Shown here: positions 1 through 11,198 of the stretch, piece by piece
How positions within the stretch are numbered: position 1 is the first letter of the stretch
How the letters are laid out: the number at the start of each line of letters is the position of its first letter
Assembly (NCBI RefSeq): GCF_016808335.1
Contig: NC_053149.1
Coordinates: 939,596-1,003,595 of the forward strand
Origin: Panicum virgatum
Taxonomy: Eukaryota; Streptophyta; Magnoliopsida; Poales; Poaceae
Length of the DNA: 64,000 nt
Direction of reading: 5' to 3'
Position numbers and translations under genes: made by a program
Notes under the pieces: model-generated
The model's input: the letters and a program-made list of their open reading frames with translations, nothing else
Told to the model about the DNA's origin: nothing
Databases searched by the model: none

Positions 1-1509
1 TCTTGCATTGTTGCATCTCATTTAGGTACGATAGGTGAACCATGTGAAGGACGTGCTGTTGGAGTCGAACCTGAAGACGATGTTTGGTGGACATATCAGA
101 AGACGGACGGATGGATCCCGACGTGCCGGACCGAAGGTCGATGCTCGCTAAGCGAGTATCATCTAACTAACACTGACTTAGTGTTACCCCAGGCAAGCCC
201 CGGAGCATAACCCTTATTTTAGTTACTTCATGTTTTATTTAAAGTATTGTGCATTTATGTTCAAGGAATTGATTGGAACCATAGATGCATAATCTTGGAT
301 ACCCAGTGTCTTTACTAGTTCAGTTTATCGCTAGCACTGCTATGCTTAAGTAAACCCCGTAGAAGACGGTACTTCAGTAAGAGAAGTGAGAAATAGTGCT
401 GTAAGAATGATATTGGAGACCGGGCGGAGGGAAAGTGGAACATGATTATGGAATAAAGGAAAATTGAGTCTCCGCCTGTGTCGATTGAGGACCGTACCGT
501 TGCTGGCCGTGCTGACCAAGTTTGAACAGTACTAACCACATGCCGGAAGTAGGAGGTAGTCGAAACCGGTAAGCTAATTACCTAAATTGCGTCGAAGTCT
601 GATTCTCGACCTGTGGTGCTGGGTAGGGATGACGGATGGGATAGTGGCCCACGGGTTCACGGAGTGTTCGCCGTGTGGGGCTCCTCATCCGGGTGTTTGC
701 GGGCTTGATTCAGACTTTGGGATAATCATGGGAACAGTTGCGTGGTGTGACTCGACGGGATCACACTGGGCGTGTGAGTTAGGTCCACCTTGCAAGGTTA
801 AATCGGATCGATTCGCCGTGACTCGCGGTTATGAGAACTTTGGTCACTTTGTCGCATCGTAGTAAAGAAATGGAATGAGAGTGGAATGGAAAGGTTGAGT
901 TGTATGTTACTAAAGATTAATATGATCAACCATGTATGCTCTAGAGAACTAGGCAAATCTAGTTTATAGCGATTAACTCAATTGGCGTTAAAATATTGAA
1001 AGTAAGGATCCAATATTAGTAGTTTTTCAGCAAAATAACTCCAGAGCCAAACAGCTTTGCATGCCTACATAATGGGCTAAGTATACCCATAGACGGGTAA
1101 GTCTTGCTGAGTATTAGAGTACTCAGGGTTTGTTGTTACCCTGCTTTCAGGTAGCTGCCGTTGGTGGAAGCTGACTAGGATTCACACCGGTGGGCTCGAT
1201 GTGATATCCTCACGTCTTCGTAGTATCGTGATTTTTAAATCAAACTTCTAATTAAATTCTGCTGTATTTTGAACTCTAATATTGTTACATAAACTCATTT
1301 TGTTAAGCTCTATTTTGTAATTTAAATTTGAGAAATTTATGTCTGCTTGTAATCATCTGTGCTCGCTTTCGGGTGAGACTTCAAGTGTTTTCGATCCTTT
1401 ACCCAACAGGCTGCTAGATTACACCATTTTAAGTGTGCGGTTACTTGATTAATGCTTAAGATGATAGTTAGCGCACTTAAGCCCGTTTAATTTAGCCGGT
1501 TCTGTCACA
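1..1509 (+). mobile_element. Partial LTR of a Ty3/Gypsy (Tekay/Del-like) retrotransposon, right end
   Basis: This stretch shares ordered blocks with the intact LTRs at 52107 and 59098. They include the 'aggtccacctt..aaggtta' block near 781-800, a 'tgctgagtatta' block near 1107, and the terminal 'ggttctgtcaca' that ends at 1509. It is clearly more diverged than those two are from each other. The left end lies outside the window. No tRNA-Met primer site follows 1509, so this is the 3' LTR of an element extending left, or a solo LTR. Open frames inside it (for example 587-862) have no domain. Confidence 0.75.
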
Positions 1510-2459
1510 AAGTCAAGCTCGGATGATGAAATCTAATGCAGACATGGAGCTTTCGTGTTGTGGGCAGTCATGGGTTTGAATATTTTTGTTGCGCCAAATT
1601 AAGTTGTGTGGGCATATGATCACATTTTAGACTTTGGTTATTTACCAATTCAATAATTTCTGAAAGTACATTTTTATATTTTGAATATTATTTTAAATAT
1701 ATATAGTTTCTTAAAAATGTTTGTTGTAGCTAAAATTTAGTGCAGTTATTTTTTAACAATATTGCTCTTCTAACACGTGCGTGCACCCTACTAGTTCCTA
1801 TAAATTAGTGAAGATATAAAAGAGTATCTTGGAGATGCTCGCATGCCGCAGCAGCTATTCACTCTATTCAGCTGGTTTGTCAGCCAACTAGTAGTAATTT
1901 TCTCTCACACCAAATTAGCGAATAGAGATTGCCTGTAGATAGGCAGCTACCTCCGGGATCATATCTATCCAGCGTCGTCGTCTCAGATCTCGAAGCGAAT
2001 CTGGCGATCAGATCCTCGTCGCGATCGCCTGCAGCATGCAGCTCTCCTCCTCGATCTCCGGCGGCCGCGCGGTCCCGCTGGGATTGGAATCTGAAGAAGC
2101 TCAGCTCAGCTCAGCAGGTTGCTGGTACGCGCGCGCCACCACGTGCACGTAATCTCCCACCATATCTTGCTACGGTGCACTCCGATATCCGTCCGGCCCT
2201 GCATGCATTACTCCCGTCGTATCCCCGGCCCCCTCCCCCGCCGGCCAGCTGGCCGCCCGGGCCCCGGCCCCGCCGAGTTTATGGCGCCCGCCGTGGCCTG
2301 CCTGGTACGTACCACGTCGACGATCATCGCGCATGTCAATTTATTTATACGTCTGCTGACTTCTTGCAACGACGACGACGATGCTAGGCTGGCGCGCGCC
2401 TGCTGCTACCTCCAATTCATCAATTCACCGCTCGTAGCTAGCCGCCACCGCTGATCGCC
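1510..2459. other. Intergenic and promoter region of the WD40 gene
   Basis: AT-rich DNA grades into a GC-rich leader. A TATA-like stretch 'tttatttatac' at about 2341-2351 on the plus strand lies about 110 bp upstream of the WD40 start codon. Positions 1857-1925 resemble the MITE at 6347-6490, sharing the phrase 'ttttctctca' and Ctattc/gaatag-type ends, and are probably a degraded relative. Nothing else was recognised. Confidence 0.45.
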
Positions 2460-3800
2460 ATGGATTTCGGCCGCCGCAAGAGCTTCAGCTTCTTCGAGGA
2501 GGACCGCAAGTCGTCGTCGCGCCCGGGCGCCCACACCCCCGTGCACCAGTACTACGCGCGCGCCGCGGCCGGCGGCCGCTCGCCGGCGCGCGAGCCCGCG
2601 CGCCTCAGCATGTCGTCCGTGCCCGGGGTCGAGGTGCCGCCCATCGGCGCCGGCGCTGGCGGGTGCTCGCCGTGGGTGCAGTCCCCGCTGCACGGCCGCC
2701 TCCGCTTCCCGCCCTCGCCGGCCGCCATCTACCACTGCCTCGCCGCGCTGCACCGCCTGGAGGGCGACGTGCACGCGCTGGCCGTCGCCCGGGGCGTCCT
2801 CTTCACGGCCTCCGACAGCGGCCGGGTCCGCGCCTGGGCGGCGCCCGGCTGCTTCAACCGCGGCTACCTCGACGTCGGCCGCGGCCGCGTCCCGGCGCTC
2901 GCCGCTTGCGGGGCCACGCTCGTCACCTCCCACAGCCGCGACCACCACGTCCGGGTCTGGACCGTCTGCGCCGCCGCCGTCTGCGACCACATCCGCGCCA
3001 GGAAGGCCGCCACGCTCCCCGCCGGCAGGGGCAGCACCCTCTCGCTCCTCTCCGCCGCCTTGGGCGGCAAGCTCAAGCGCCCGCACCAGCACCGCGACAC
3101 CGTCTCCTGCCTCGTCCTCCACGCCGTCGCCGGCCTCCTCTACACCGCCTCCCACGACCACACCGTCAAGGCCTGGAAGCTCTCCGACGGCACCTGCGTC
3201 GACTCCTTCGTCGCGCACGACGGGCCCATCCACGCCATGGTCGTCAGCGAGGCCGACGGCTGCGTCTTCACGGCCTCCGCCGACGCCACCGTCAAGATGT
3301 GGCGCCGCGTCTACGGCGGCACCGCGCACGCGCTCATCATCGTGCTCCGCTCCTCCGAGCTGTCCCCGGTCAACGCGCTCGCGCTCTGCCACGCCGCCTC
3401 CGCCGGCGGCACGCGCAGGTGCTTCCTCTACGCCGGCTCCTCCGACGGCTACGTCAACGTGTGGGAGAAGGAGGCCACGGCGGGGCGGCCGGCGCACGCG
3501 GGGTACCTCAAGGGCCACCGCCTTGCCGTCCTCTGCCTGGCGTCCGGCTGCGGCGGCCGGGTGGTGGTCAGCGGGTCGGAGGACGCCACGATGCGCGTGT
3601 GGAGGCGGGAGGGCGGCAAGGGCGGCGGCGGCGCGGCGCACACGTGCCTGGCCGTGATTGAGGGCCACCGGGGCCCCGTGCGGTGCCTGGCCGTGGGCGG
3701 CGGCGAGGCCGGGGAGGTGGAGGGCGGCATGGTGGTGTACAGCGCGGGGCTGGACAAGAGCGTCAAGGTGTGGAGGATACGGGTGGTGGGGAAGGAGGAG

Positions 3801-3831
<31 letters not shown>

Positions 3832-3995
3832 GCGAGGAGGACGCCGAGATAATGGCCGGCGGGAAGGCCGACGACGAGGTCATCCCCGTGATGAGGGACG
3901 AGGTGGAGGACAACGAGGAGCCGGAGCTGATGGGCGCGACGCCGGTGCTGTCGCCGGTGTGGGTGGAGAAGCGGCGGCACACCAGCCGGGGTTGA
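2460..3995 (+). CDS. JINGUBANG-like WD40 repeat protein, single exon
   Basis: This is a 511-residue WD40 beta-propeller protein with no introns. Seven blade endings are visible: RAW (about 126), RVW (164), KAW (235), KMW (279), NVW (333), RVW (379) and KVW (436). Several are preceded by GH/SHD-type turns. The N-terminus is basic and Ser-rich with a SPWVQSPLHG motif at about 69. The C-terminus carries a Glu/Asp-rich tract (about 441-457) and ends near 'SPVWVEKRR'. Length, intronless structure and the SPW motif fit the plant JINGUBANG family, which in Arabidopsis restrains pollen germination; that role here is inference. The start ATG lies in a GCCATGG context. Codons are strongly GC-biased, which produces long shadow frames on both strands. 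Other plant WD40 families cannot be excluded. Confidence 0.85.
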
Positions 3996-3998
3996 CGA

Positions 3999-4893
3999 CG
4001 ACGACGTAGGATGTGCATTCAGTAGTTGCGCCGCCATCTACGACGACGCACTAGCTAGCTAGGGCTACTGCATGGTCAGTCGTCCGATCCGAAGCTGCAT
4101 CGATCGTCTGCCATTTCGGGGCTGATCTGATGGATGTTGCAATTCAGACGACATGCGCACTGGGCGGCCGGAGAGAATTCCAAGACGAACATCAACGTGG
4201 CCGCAGAGCAGGTATTAAATTATTATTATTATAAACATTCGTCCCAACGGACAGGGATGGATGCTTGCTAGATAGATCCATCCACGTGTAAGGTAGCTAG
4301 CTAGGATGAGCTGCATGCTGATTAGGAGCGTACATGTCGTCGATGATCGTTTGAAGCACTGATCAATCAATAATAATAATTGTTAGGGTTAAACTGTCCT
4401 CTCGATTTTGTGAGACTATCTTGAGAGAGTGGTGAGCTAATCTTTAATAGGTTTTATGTAGACTTTTATGGTATTAAATATCATCAATTTTGCTGATATA
4501 ATAAGAAGAGAGAAGGATGAAATTTCATCAAAAAAAATCATTTGATAACTGTGTTATGAGACTATCCACTGAGGACGAAGCACTGATCCATATTCATGAA
4601 GAACAAAGGAGAAGCATTGTTCGAATCAGCATTTATTTGCAACATTGAACAACCAAAGGAACCCAGTTAAACCAACATTTGCAACATGTACACTAGCTCA
4701 TAAATAATACATATCCACACAAATGAACTTTGCAATAATGTTCATGACACACGAAGCCGCTGCTAGCTTCTGAAACAAAAGAAAGCAGCATGATGACAAC
4801 GATCGACAAGGAAAAATAATCAGAGATGAAGCAATATATAATCCGACGGCCCAGACGAAATGAAATGTAATAATAAACCAACAAATTTGAAAT
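3999..4893. other. Intergenic region between the WD40 gene and the aquaporin gene
   Basis: This holds the presumed 3' UTR of the WD40 gene and the convergent 3' UTR of the minus-strand aquaporin. Simple AT-rich DNA and short 'taataat' runs are present. No further gene or repeat was recognised. Confidence 0.4.
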
Positions 4894-4975
4894 TAATAAA
4901 TCCCCTCCCCTCCGATATCGGTCCAGCCGTCAGTAATAAATCCCCTCCCCTCCGATATCGGTCCAGCCGTCAGTA
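4894..4975. repeat. Tandem duplication of a 40-bp unit across the aquaporin stop codon
   Basis: A 40-bp unit beginning 'taataaatcccctcccctcc' occurs at 4894-4933 and again at 4934-4973, effectively without change. It overlaps the stop codon of the minus-strand TIP gene (4930-4932). Because 40 is not a multiple of three, the stop now used lies at the junction of the two copies. Confidence 0.9.
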
Positions 4976-5950
4976 CTCCTCTGCTGGTGCTGCGTGCGGG
5001 CCGGGGGCGCCATGAAGAAGCACTCGTACACCAGCACGGCGAGGGGCCCGCCGGCCAGCGGCCCCACCCAGTACACCCAGTGGTGCGTCCACACGCCCGT
5101 GGCCACCGCCGGCCCGAACGACCGCGCCGGGTTCATGGACGCGCCGGACAGCGCGGCGCCGGCGATGGAGTTGGCGCCGACCAGGAGCCCCGTGAGCAGC
5201 GGGCCGGCGCCGGGGAGCAGCTTCCGCGGGTCCAGGATGGTGGCGCAGATCACCAGCAGCAGGCTGAAGGTGAAGACGGCCTCGGCGGCCGCGCCCTGGG
5301 CGGGGCCCACGCCCGCCGCCAGCGCGTGCCCCGGGGTGGCCTGCCCTCCGGTGAGCCACCGGAGCAGGACGCAGGCCGCGGAGGAGCCCAGCATCTGGGC
5401 CGCGATGTACAGGGCCGACCGGAACAGGGTGATGTGCCCGCCGACGGCGAGCGAGAGCGTCACGGCCGGGTTGACGTGGCCGCCGGAGATGTGGAAGCCG
5501 GCCGTCGCGATCACGCACACCACCAGTGCCTGGCCCAGGGCCACCGCCGTCAGGTCGCCGCCCGCGTCGCTCTTGGCGGCCCCTGCAGATGCGCTGCGTA
5601 TATGATGCATGCATGTACGGATCGGATACGAAGTACGTACGTACTAGCTAGCCATACTCGATCTAGCTAGATTTCTCAGCAAAATAACGCAATGATGAAT
5701 TAATGGACGACTATATGATACAATTAATTAATACAGTACGTACTGTAGCCGGCCGGCCTCTGCAGGTAGCGGTATTACATTATTAGTGTAGGACGCATGG
5801 TTGTTATTAGATAGCCAACGTACCGGCGGTCATGGCGGCCCCGACGCCGATGAAGACGAAGAGGAAGGTGAGGACGAGCTCGCCGAGGACGCCGCGGAAG
5901 AAATCCGGCTCCGACGCCTCGCCGCGGTGGCCCAGCGCAAGCTTCGGCAT
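4930..5950 (-). CDS. Tonoplast intrinsic protein (aquaporin, TIP4-like), two exons
   Basis: This is a predicted vacuolar-membrane water and small-solute channel of 259 residues. Exon 1 is 5824-5950 (start codon 5948-5950); exon 2 is 4930-5582. The introns have GT/AG ends and phase is kept through a split Gly codon. The protein starts [12 protein letters not shown], a TIP-type N-terminus, and has both aquaporin boxes: HVNPAV (NPA at 80-82) and SMNPAR (NPA at 193-195). Hydrophobic stretches match the six-helix aquaporin fold. A TATA-like box at about 6092-6102 (minus strand) lies about 145 bp upstream. A second, similar gene sits at 17433-18303 on the same strand, so the pair is a tandem duplication later separated by transposons. 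The C-terminal tail is long for a TIP and ends in a 40-bp duplicated segment. Confidence 0.92.
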
Positions 5951-6091
5951 GGATATATATATCAACTTGCTTCAAACAGATGATCGAGATGGATATATCG
6001 ATCGATCACCGCCGCGCCACACTGCACGCCCTGATGATGGAATAACTGACAATTTAGGGTTATTGTGAAAGAAAAGCCTTAGCTGCTAGCG

Positions 6092-6102
6092 TTATATATA
6101 TA
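6092..6102 (-). promoter_or_regulatory. TATA box of the first TIP gene
   Basis: 'tatatatata' on the minus strand, about 145 bp upstream of the start codon at 5950. There is no other strong TATA nearby. Confidence 0.5.
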
Positions 6103-6346
6103 GGCACGCAAGAGAGGAACCAAGAGCTAGGGCTTTTTTTTTTGCATTATTGTTGTAAGTAGCAAGTATCTCATCATCACAAGCAGCTAAGTCAAAAATA
6201 AAGCTTAATTTTGGGCCGTGCAGGCGTGTCAGTGCAATGCAAGCAACCTGGCAAATAATATCTATCGATCATGAAGTGGAAAATTGTATCATCACTAGCT
6301 TAATTAGCTAGCTAGCTAATTGGTGAGAGATCAGTGCACGGTGAAA

Positions 6347-6490
6347 GCACTCTGTTCGCTTAGCTTGTTAGTCATTTTTTCTCTCATACCAAATCAGCAC
6401 TATCCACCAGCTAGCCAGCCAGTAGTATTTTTCTCTCATAACAAATCAGCACTAGCCACCAGCCACTAGCCACAAAAGCGAACAGAGTGC
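6347..6490. mobile_element. Short hAT-like MITE
   Basis: This 144-bp segment has perfect 15-bp inverted ends, GCACTCTGTTCGCTT on the left with its complement at the right. The interior has repeated 'caaatcagcac' and 'ccagccac' phrases. Such CTGTTCG-ended elements are common in panicoid grasses. No target duplication could be fixed because the flanks do not match. It lies about 250 bp upstream of the TIP TATA box. Confidence 0.65.
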
Positions 6491-9458
6491 ATGTACGGCG
6501 CCAACATGTGGTGCAACATTAGCGTGATGCTGCTAGTACTTGATTGGTGCCGCTAGTTGTACTTTACTTTTGCATATATACTGATTGGAAAGCAAGCTAA
6601 GTGTGTCATGCATGATTATTTCATCAGTTGTTGACGGTTGATGATAGGTAGATCCACTTTTGCATGCATTGCTTGCTTGGAGCCGACCCTCCTGCATATC
6701 GATCATGCATGATGCATCCGATCCATTCATATGTATCTGCGTGTTGAACTCAGATGATTGGTTCACCTTTTTGTTAGTTGCCTACAGGAAACAGGATCCA
6801 TCGAGGAGCAAAAGGCACTTTCGGGGATCACTACTCCATGCTGGCCTTCACACTACCCAAACAACAACCCAGGCAGCTGATAGATAGATTGGCAGGGCTG
6901 CTTGGCTGTCTGTCGAGCCACGACTGCAGGTCTGCAGCAGCACGTCCAGTCCAGTCCAGTCCAATCCAATCGGTCGATCGATCCACTCCCGCATGCATGC
7001 CTGTGTGTATAAACAAATCATCAAACTGCGTCCCGAAAGGATAAAACATCAACTAATTAATTAATATACACACGAGACACGGCATTAGCTTGGACCTGCT
7101 GAAACTTATGCTGTTTGTTGGTTGGGGTAGTAGTTATATACGGCGTTAACAGATCGACATGGCTCATGCTATAAAAAGATGGAGCTAACAAAACTGTTTT
7201 TGCATTTTTAGCATTTTAATTTTCATCTATTTTCTATGGATTCTCAAAGCTTTAAGCGATTTGGTACATAAAAGACTATTCGCCTAAGTCTATGACAGTG
7301 CAAAAAAACCCTGGACTTGTCTTAATTGTTGCACAAGGTCCTTCACACGAATCGAAGCAGTGATTGGTGGTGAAGCACGAGGAGCCCCGCATGGCTGAGA
7401 GGAGCACACGCGAGGAAGCCATCAGCCATCTATTTTCTATCGAAGCTTCCGTGTGAGCACAAGACCGACATGCGGGGCTCCTCTCAGCCAGCAGCCCAAG
7501 ACAGGTTGAGTACGTCATTAGGTGGGGGCCATGTTCCGTCGCTCATGTCGCACGCCCCTATCGACGGCCCTGCCGACGAGGGAGATGGCCGGTGGAGGCC
7601 GACGAAGGGAAGGAGAGGATCCTGGGTCTAGTGGGACGTGGCTCAAGGAAAAGGGTGGTCAGGGTGGAGGACGGCCGGCGTTGGGGGAGAGGGCCAGAGG
7701 GCGACGGCGTGGGTATAGTTGTGATTTAGCTATCTAATTACTATTCTATCCTCCAATATTAATTTAAAATTAGTTAAAAATAATGTTATGAGTAAGCGTT
7801 GGGAGTTATAGGAAAGTGTTAGAAAATACTTCCAAGCATTGTAAAAAGGTTTTATATGTATATGGTGTCAAATTATTAAGTGTCAAGTTGATCCATGGGC
7901 GAGGCGAACGTACCTAACCGTACGCGGCTGCCCGGCCTGCCTGTGCTTGGTCGTCGTTTGCTTTTATTTGCTGCTGGTTGGTGTGACGCCCGTCCGTGCT
8001 CGTGCAAATTAAACATATAATACTTTTAAAATTTCCCATAATATGTCCGTGGGCGGTTTAATTTCACACAAAATCTCGCACTGCACGGCCTTCCATTTTC
8101 TTCTCTGTCAAACTCACTCTGATGAATAATCTACCCAGCATCCACGAATTAATCTAATAAGAAGATGCACATGGAAGTTGGAACCCGATCGATGGCTCAA
8201 CCGCTGCCTTTTGATTTTTTTTCTTTCTTAAAAGCAACAGCATGCATATACATACTCCATACACCACCAGCTTAATTAGTATTACTACATCATCATAATT
8301 TCATTGGACAACCAGGCCAGAAACATCCATATATACATTCTGGCATTTTTTTTCTCAGACAAAACAGATCGAGATATATACCACTACATATGTGTGCATG
8401 CGTAGTACTGCATTTCCAACACTAGCTACGAACAGAGACGACTCAACTAATGCTACCACTGCATCCAGATCAACAGAAGTGAACAACAGTTTCATAAAAA
8501 AAAGTGAACAACACAAGCTCAAATTAATGTAGCTAGCTTGTCGTTAAACTAAAGATCGATATATAGTAGCAGCCCATACATGCATTTTGATAGACTTCAA
8601 TCAAAATGTTCCTTCAGAAAAACAGACCCAATGCAATGAGGGCCAGCATATATAGTGTATTCAGTTTAGTAGTTCATGATAAGTTTTCTTAGCATTGACT
8701 GTACGTTATTAGGTGTGTAGAATAAATCGCTACATGGGGATATAGAATAGTAATTCCGTGTGTAGCCATTTCATAGTTTTACATTATATATTCTTTAATC
8801 TTTCTGTTAATTAATTTGCTTTCAGGATCGGACTTCACCGTATAATTGAGAGACATAAATAAATTTAATGACATATTCTGTAATTTAGAAGCATGCATTT
8901 TTGTGGGGTGTGCCGCGGCGTGGGGGATTGTTATTATTTTACTTTATCTTTTCACAACTATATAAAAAAAATCAAAAGTTGATGTTTTAGAAACACATGT
9001 TGGATCCAATAGCAATTGTTGTCGGTGATAATTATAGTCCACCAAATTAATGGTTAGTTTTTTTCCTTTCTCACAATTTCTAATTTTAATTATTTTCTTG
9101 CACATTACCATAGCAGAAGAATCAATCATGTGTAGAGGCTCTAATAAAGTAAATATTCAATTATTAATAGTATGATAAAAAATAAAAATATCAAAGTTTT
9201 GTTTCCTCCCCAGTCGTGCATGCATGCTACTAAAAAAGATTGGTGTTTGCAAGAGGCGCAGTACTGGGCTCTGCATTCTTGTAGCTTTGAGTAGCAGCTC
9301 TTTCTGCCGAGGTCGGCCGGGCAACAGTAGCAACGACGATCGTACACAGGCTTTGAAGTAATTGCACAACACCTCGGTGCAAAATTTCAAGGTCACCAGC
9401 TGCTGAACACTGCGGTTACAGCTTGAAATAAAGACAATTAATTGGACTCCATTTTATT
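6491..9458. other. Intergenic region with no recognised gene
   Basis: This is mostly AT-rich DNA. A loose inverted repeat around a 'gagccccgcatg' / 'catgcggggctc' pair lies at about 7380-7490. The short open frames here show no domain and no coding character. I see no RNA gene. Confidence 0.4.
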
Positions 9459-9467
9459 TTATTTTAT
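9459..9467. repeat. 9-bp target site duplication, left copy (TTATTTTAT)
   Basis: It matches 10591-10599 exactly and flanks the Pack-MULE-like element. Confidence 0.85.
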
Positions 9468-10590
9468 GAGTTAAATACACCAGCGGCCCTCGAACTTGTC
9501 CTCAGGTGCCACTTAGGTCCACAAATTTGCAAAATCGAAATCTGGCACTCTGAACTTGTTAAGTTGTACCACTTAGGTCCATAACCCTTCAAGCGGCATG
9601 AATATATGCAAAAAAGCCCTTGAATTTTATCATCTTCTATATCTACGTCCTCCGGCCATCCCGCCTCGCCTGATGCCGCACGCCGCTCGCCTCCGGCCGC
9701 ACCCCTGCTCCTCCGTGCTGCCACGCGGGCCGCACTCCGCTCGCCTGCCGGCCAACGCGGCCGCCTGCTCCGCCCACTCGCGCGCCGCCGGCTCCGCCCA
9801 CCCGCAACCTCGCGCGCCGCTCTGCTGCCTGCTCCGACCCGCGCGCCGCTGGCTTCGCCCGCCCGCCGGCTCCGCCCACCCGCAGCCTCGCGCGCCGCTC
9901 TGTTGCCTGCTCCGACCCGCACGGTCATGCGCCTCGGACGCCGCCGGAGAGGCACGAGGGGGAGGGGAGGCGGTTCCCCTGCGCACATGCGCCTTGGACG
10001 CCGCCGGAGAGGTGCGAGGGGGAGGGGAGGCGGTGCCCCTGCGCACCGGCCGCCAGAGCCGTGCTTGCCCGGTCACCGCTCCCGCACAGGCTGCTCGTGT
10101 CGGCCGCCGCGCGAGCAGGTCAGCACGCCGGCCGCCACTCCCGCCGTGTTCTCCCACCACCCGCGCGGATCCGGCGTGGTGTGGCCGCGTGCGGGGCCGG
10201 CGGATGGCAGCGAGCGGCGGGGCAGAGCCGGATCCATGCAGGGGACCGAGCAGGGGAGGGAGGAGGGGTGCGCGCCAGCCGCTCGCCGGAGGTAGGGAGG
10301 AGAGGTGCGCGCTAGCCGCTCGCTGGAGGTGGGGCGGAGGGGGTGCGCCGGCCGCTCGCCGGTGGTGTGGCGGAAGTGGCAAGGAGGGCGCGAGTGTGGC
10401 CAACGGGGGTGGGGGCGTGGTGAGAGGAGGGGAAAATGGGTTTTTTTTGTATATATTCATGCTCCTTGACGGGTTATGGACCTAAATGGCACAACTTAAC
10501 GAGTTCAGAGTGTCAGATTTTGATTTTGCGAGTTTGTGGGCCTAAGTGGCACATCATGACAAATTCGAGGGCAGCTGGTGTATTTAACTC
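9468..10590. mobile_element. Non-autonomous MULE with GC-rich cargo (Pack-MULE-like)
   Basis: This 1123-bp element has inverted terminal repeats of about 143 bp, both beginning GAGTTAAATACACCAGC. They are roughly 85-90% alike by eye, and the flanks are a perfect 9-bp duplication, the Mutator superfamily signature. The interior (about 9640-10430) is very GC-rich, unlike the AT-rich ends and surroundings, as expected for captured gene sequence. It contains two internal direct duplications. One is a block around 'cgcgcgccgctctg' near 9810 and 9890. The other is a unit of about 60 bp around 'cggacgccgccggagagg' near 9935 and 9995. Long frames run on both strands but encode only Arg/Ala/Pro-rich sequence with no domain. 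The donor gene was not recognised. Confidence 0.8.
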
Positions 10591-10650
10591 TTATTTTATT
10601 CAGGAGTCAGCCGGGACACCACCAAACCAACAGAGACAAGAATTACAAGT

Positions 10651-10659
10651 CGTCGTCGT
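10651..10659. repeat. 9-bp target site duplication, left copy (CGTCGTCGT)
   Basis: It is identical to 17458-17466 and flanks the large MULE. The sequence is a triplet repeat belonging to the 3' end of the second TIP gene. Confidence 0.75.
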
Positions 10660-10742
10660 GAACTTTTTCCATTTTTATATTTTTTAAAAATTAAAATTTC
10701 AAAAATATATGTCTGTTTTCAAATATTTCAAAAATATACCCC

Positions 10743-10885
10743 GGTCGCCCTCCCATAGGGCGACAGGCCCAATGTGTAATTTTTTTTTCAAATTTGCAAC
10801 GAAGTCCCTGGAGAAAAAAAAGGGGGGGACCTGTCGCCCCCCCAACGGGCGACAGGGCCCTGTCGCCCACCCCTCGGGCGACAGC
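10743..10885. repeat. Left subterminal GTCGCCC/GGGCGAC palindromes
   Basis: Three pairs of GTCGCCC and GGGCGAC arms separated by short loops occur in the left TIR region. The same kind of array lies at 17180-17385 near the right end. The position suggests a transposase-binding or hairpin-forming function, which is inference. Confidence 0.6.
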
Positions 10886-11198
10886 CCCCCCCTTTTTTTT
10901 CTCGGACTTTTATTTTTGCAGGGACCTATTTTGAGCTATTCGAGCGTGTATTCGTCATCATCGTCGGCAAGATCTCGGCCGCTAACTCCTACCGCACGTA
11001 ACTTGTCCTTCATTAAATCACGGAAAAAAATCGCAAGAACTTCCCTTATTTCACGAGCATTATGGAACCCACAAACATAATAAGTTCACATAAATAATAT
11101 CTATAAAAACAAATGACAAGTAACCTACCACAATCATAAACATCGGATACAAATAAGCGGTCCACAGCTATCTCATTACAAATAAACATCATATACAT

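Noticed and set aside
315..862. Short open frames on both strands
   Set aside because: They lie inside an LTR shared with 52107-54186 and have no domain or coding bias.
9598..10485. 295-codon and 276-codon frames on opposite strands
   Set aside because: They come from high GC in the Pack-MULE-like cargo. The translation is low-complexity Arg/Ala/Pro with no domain.
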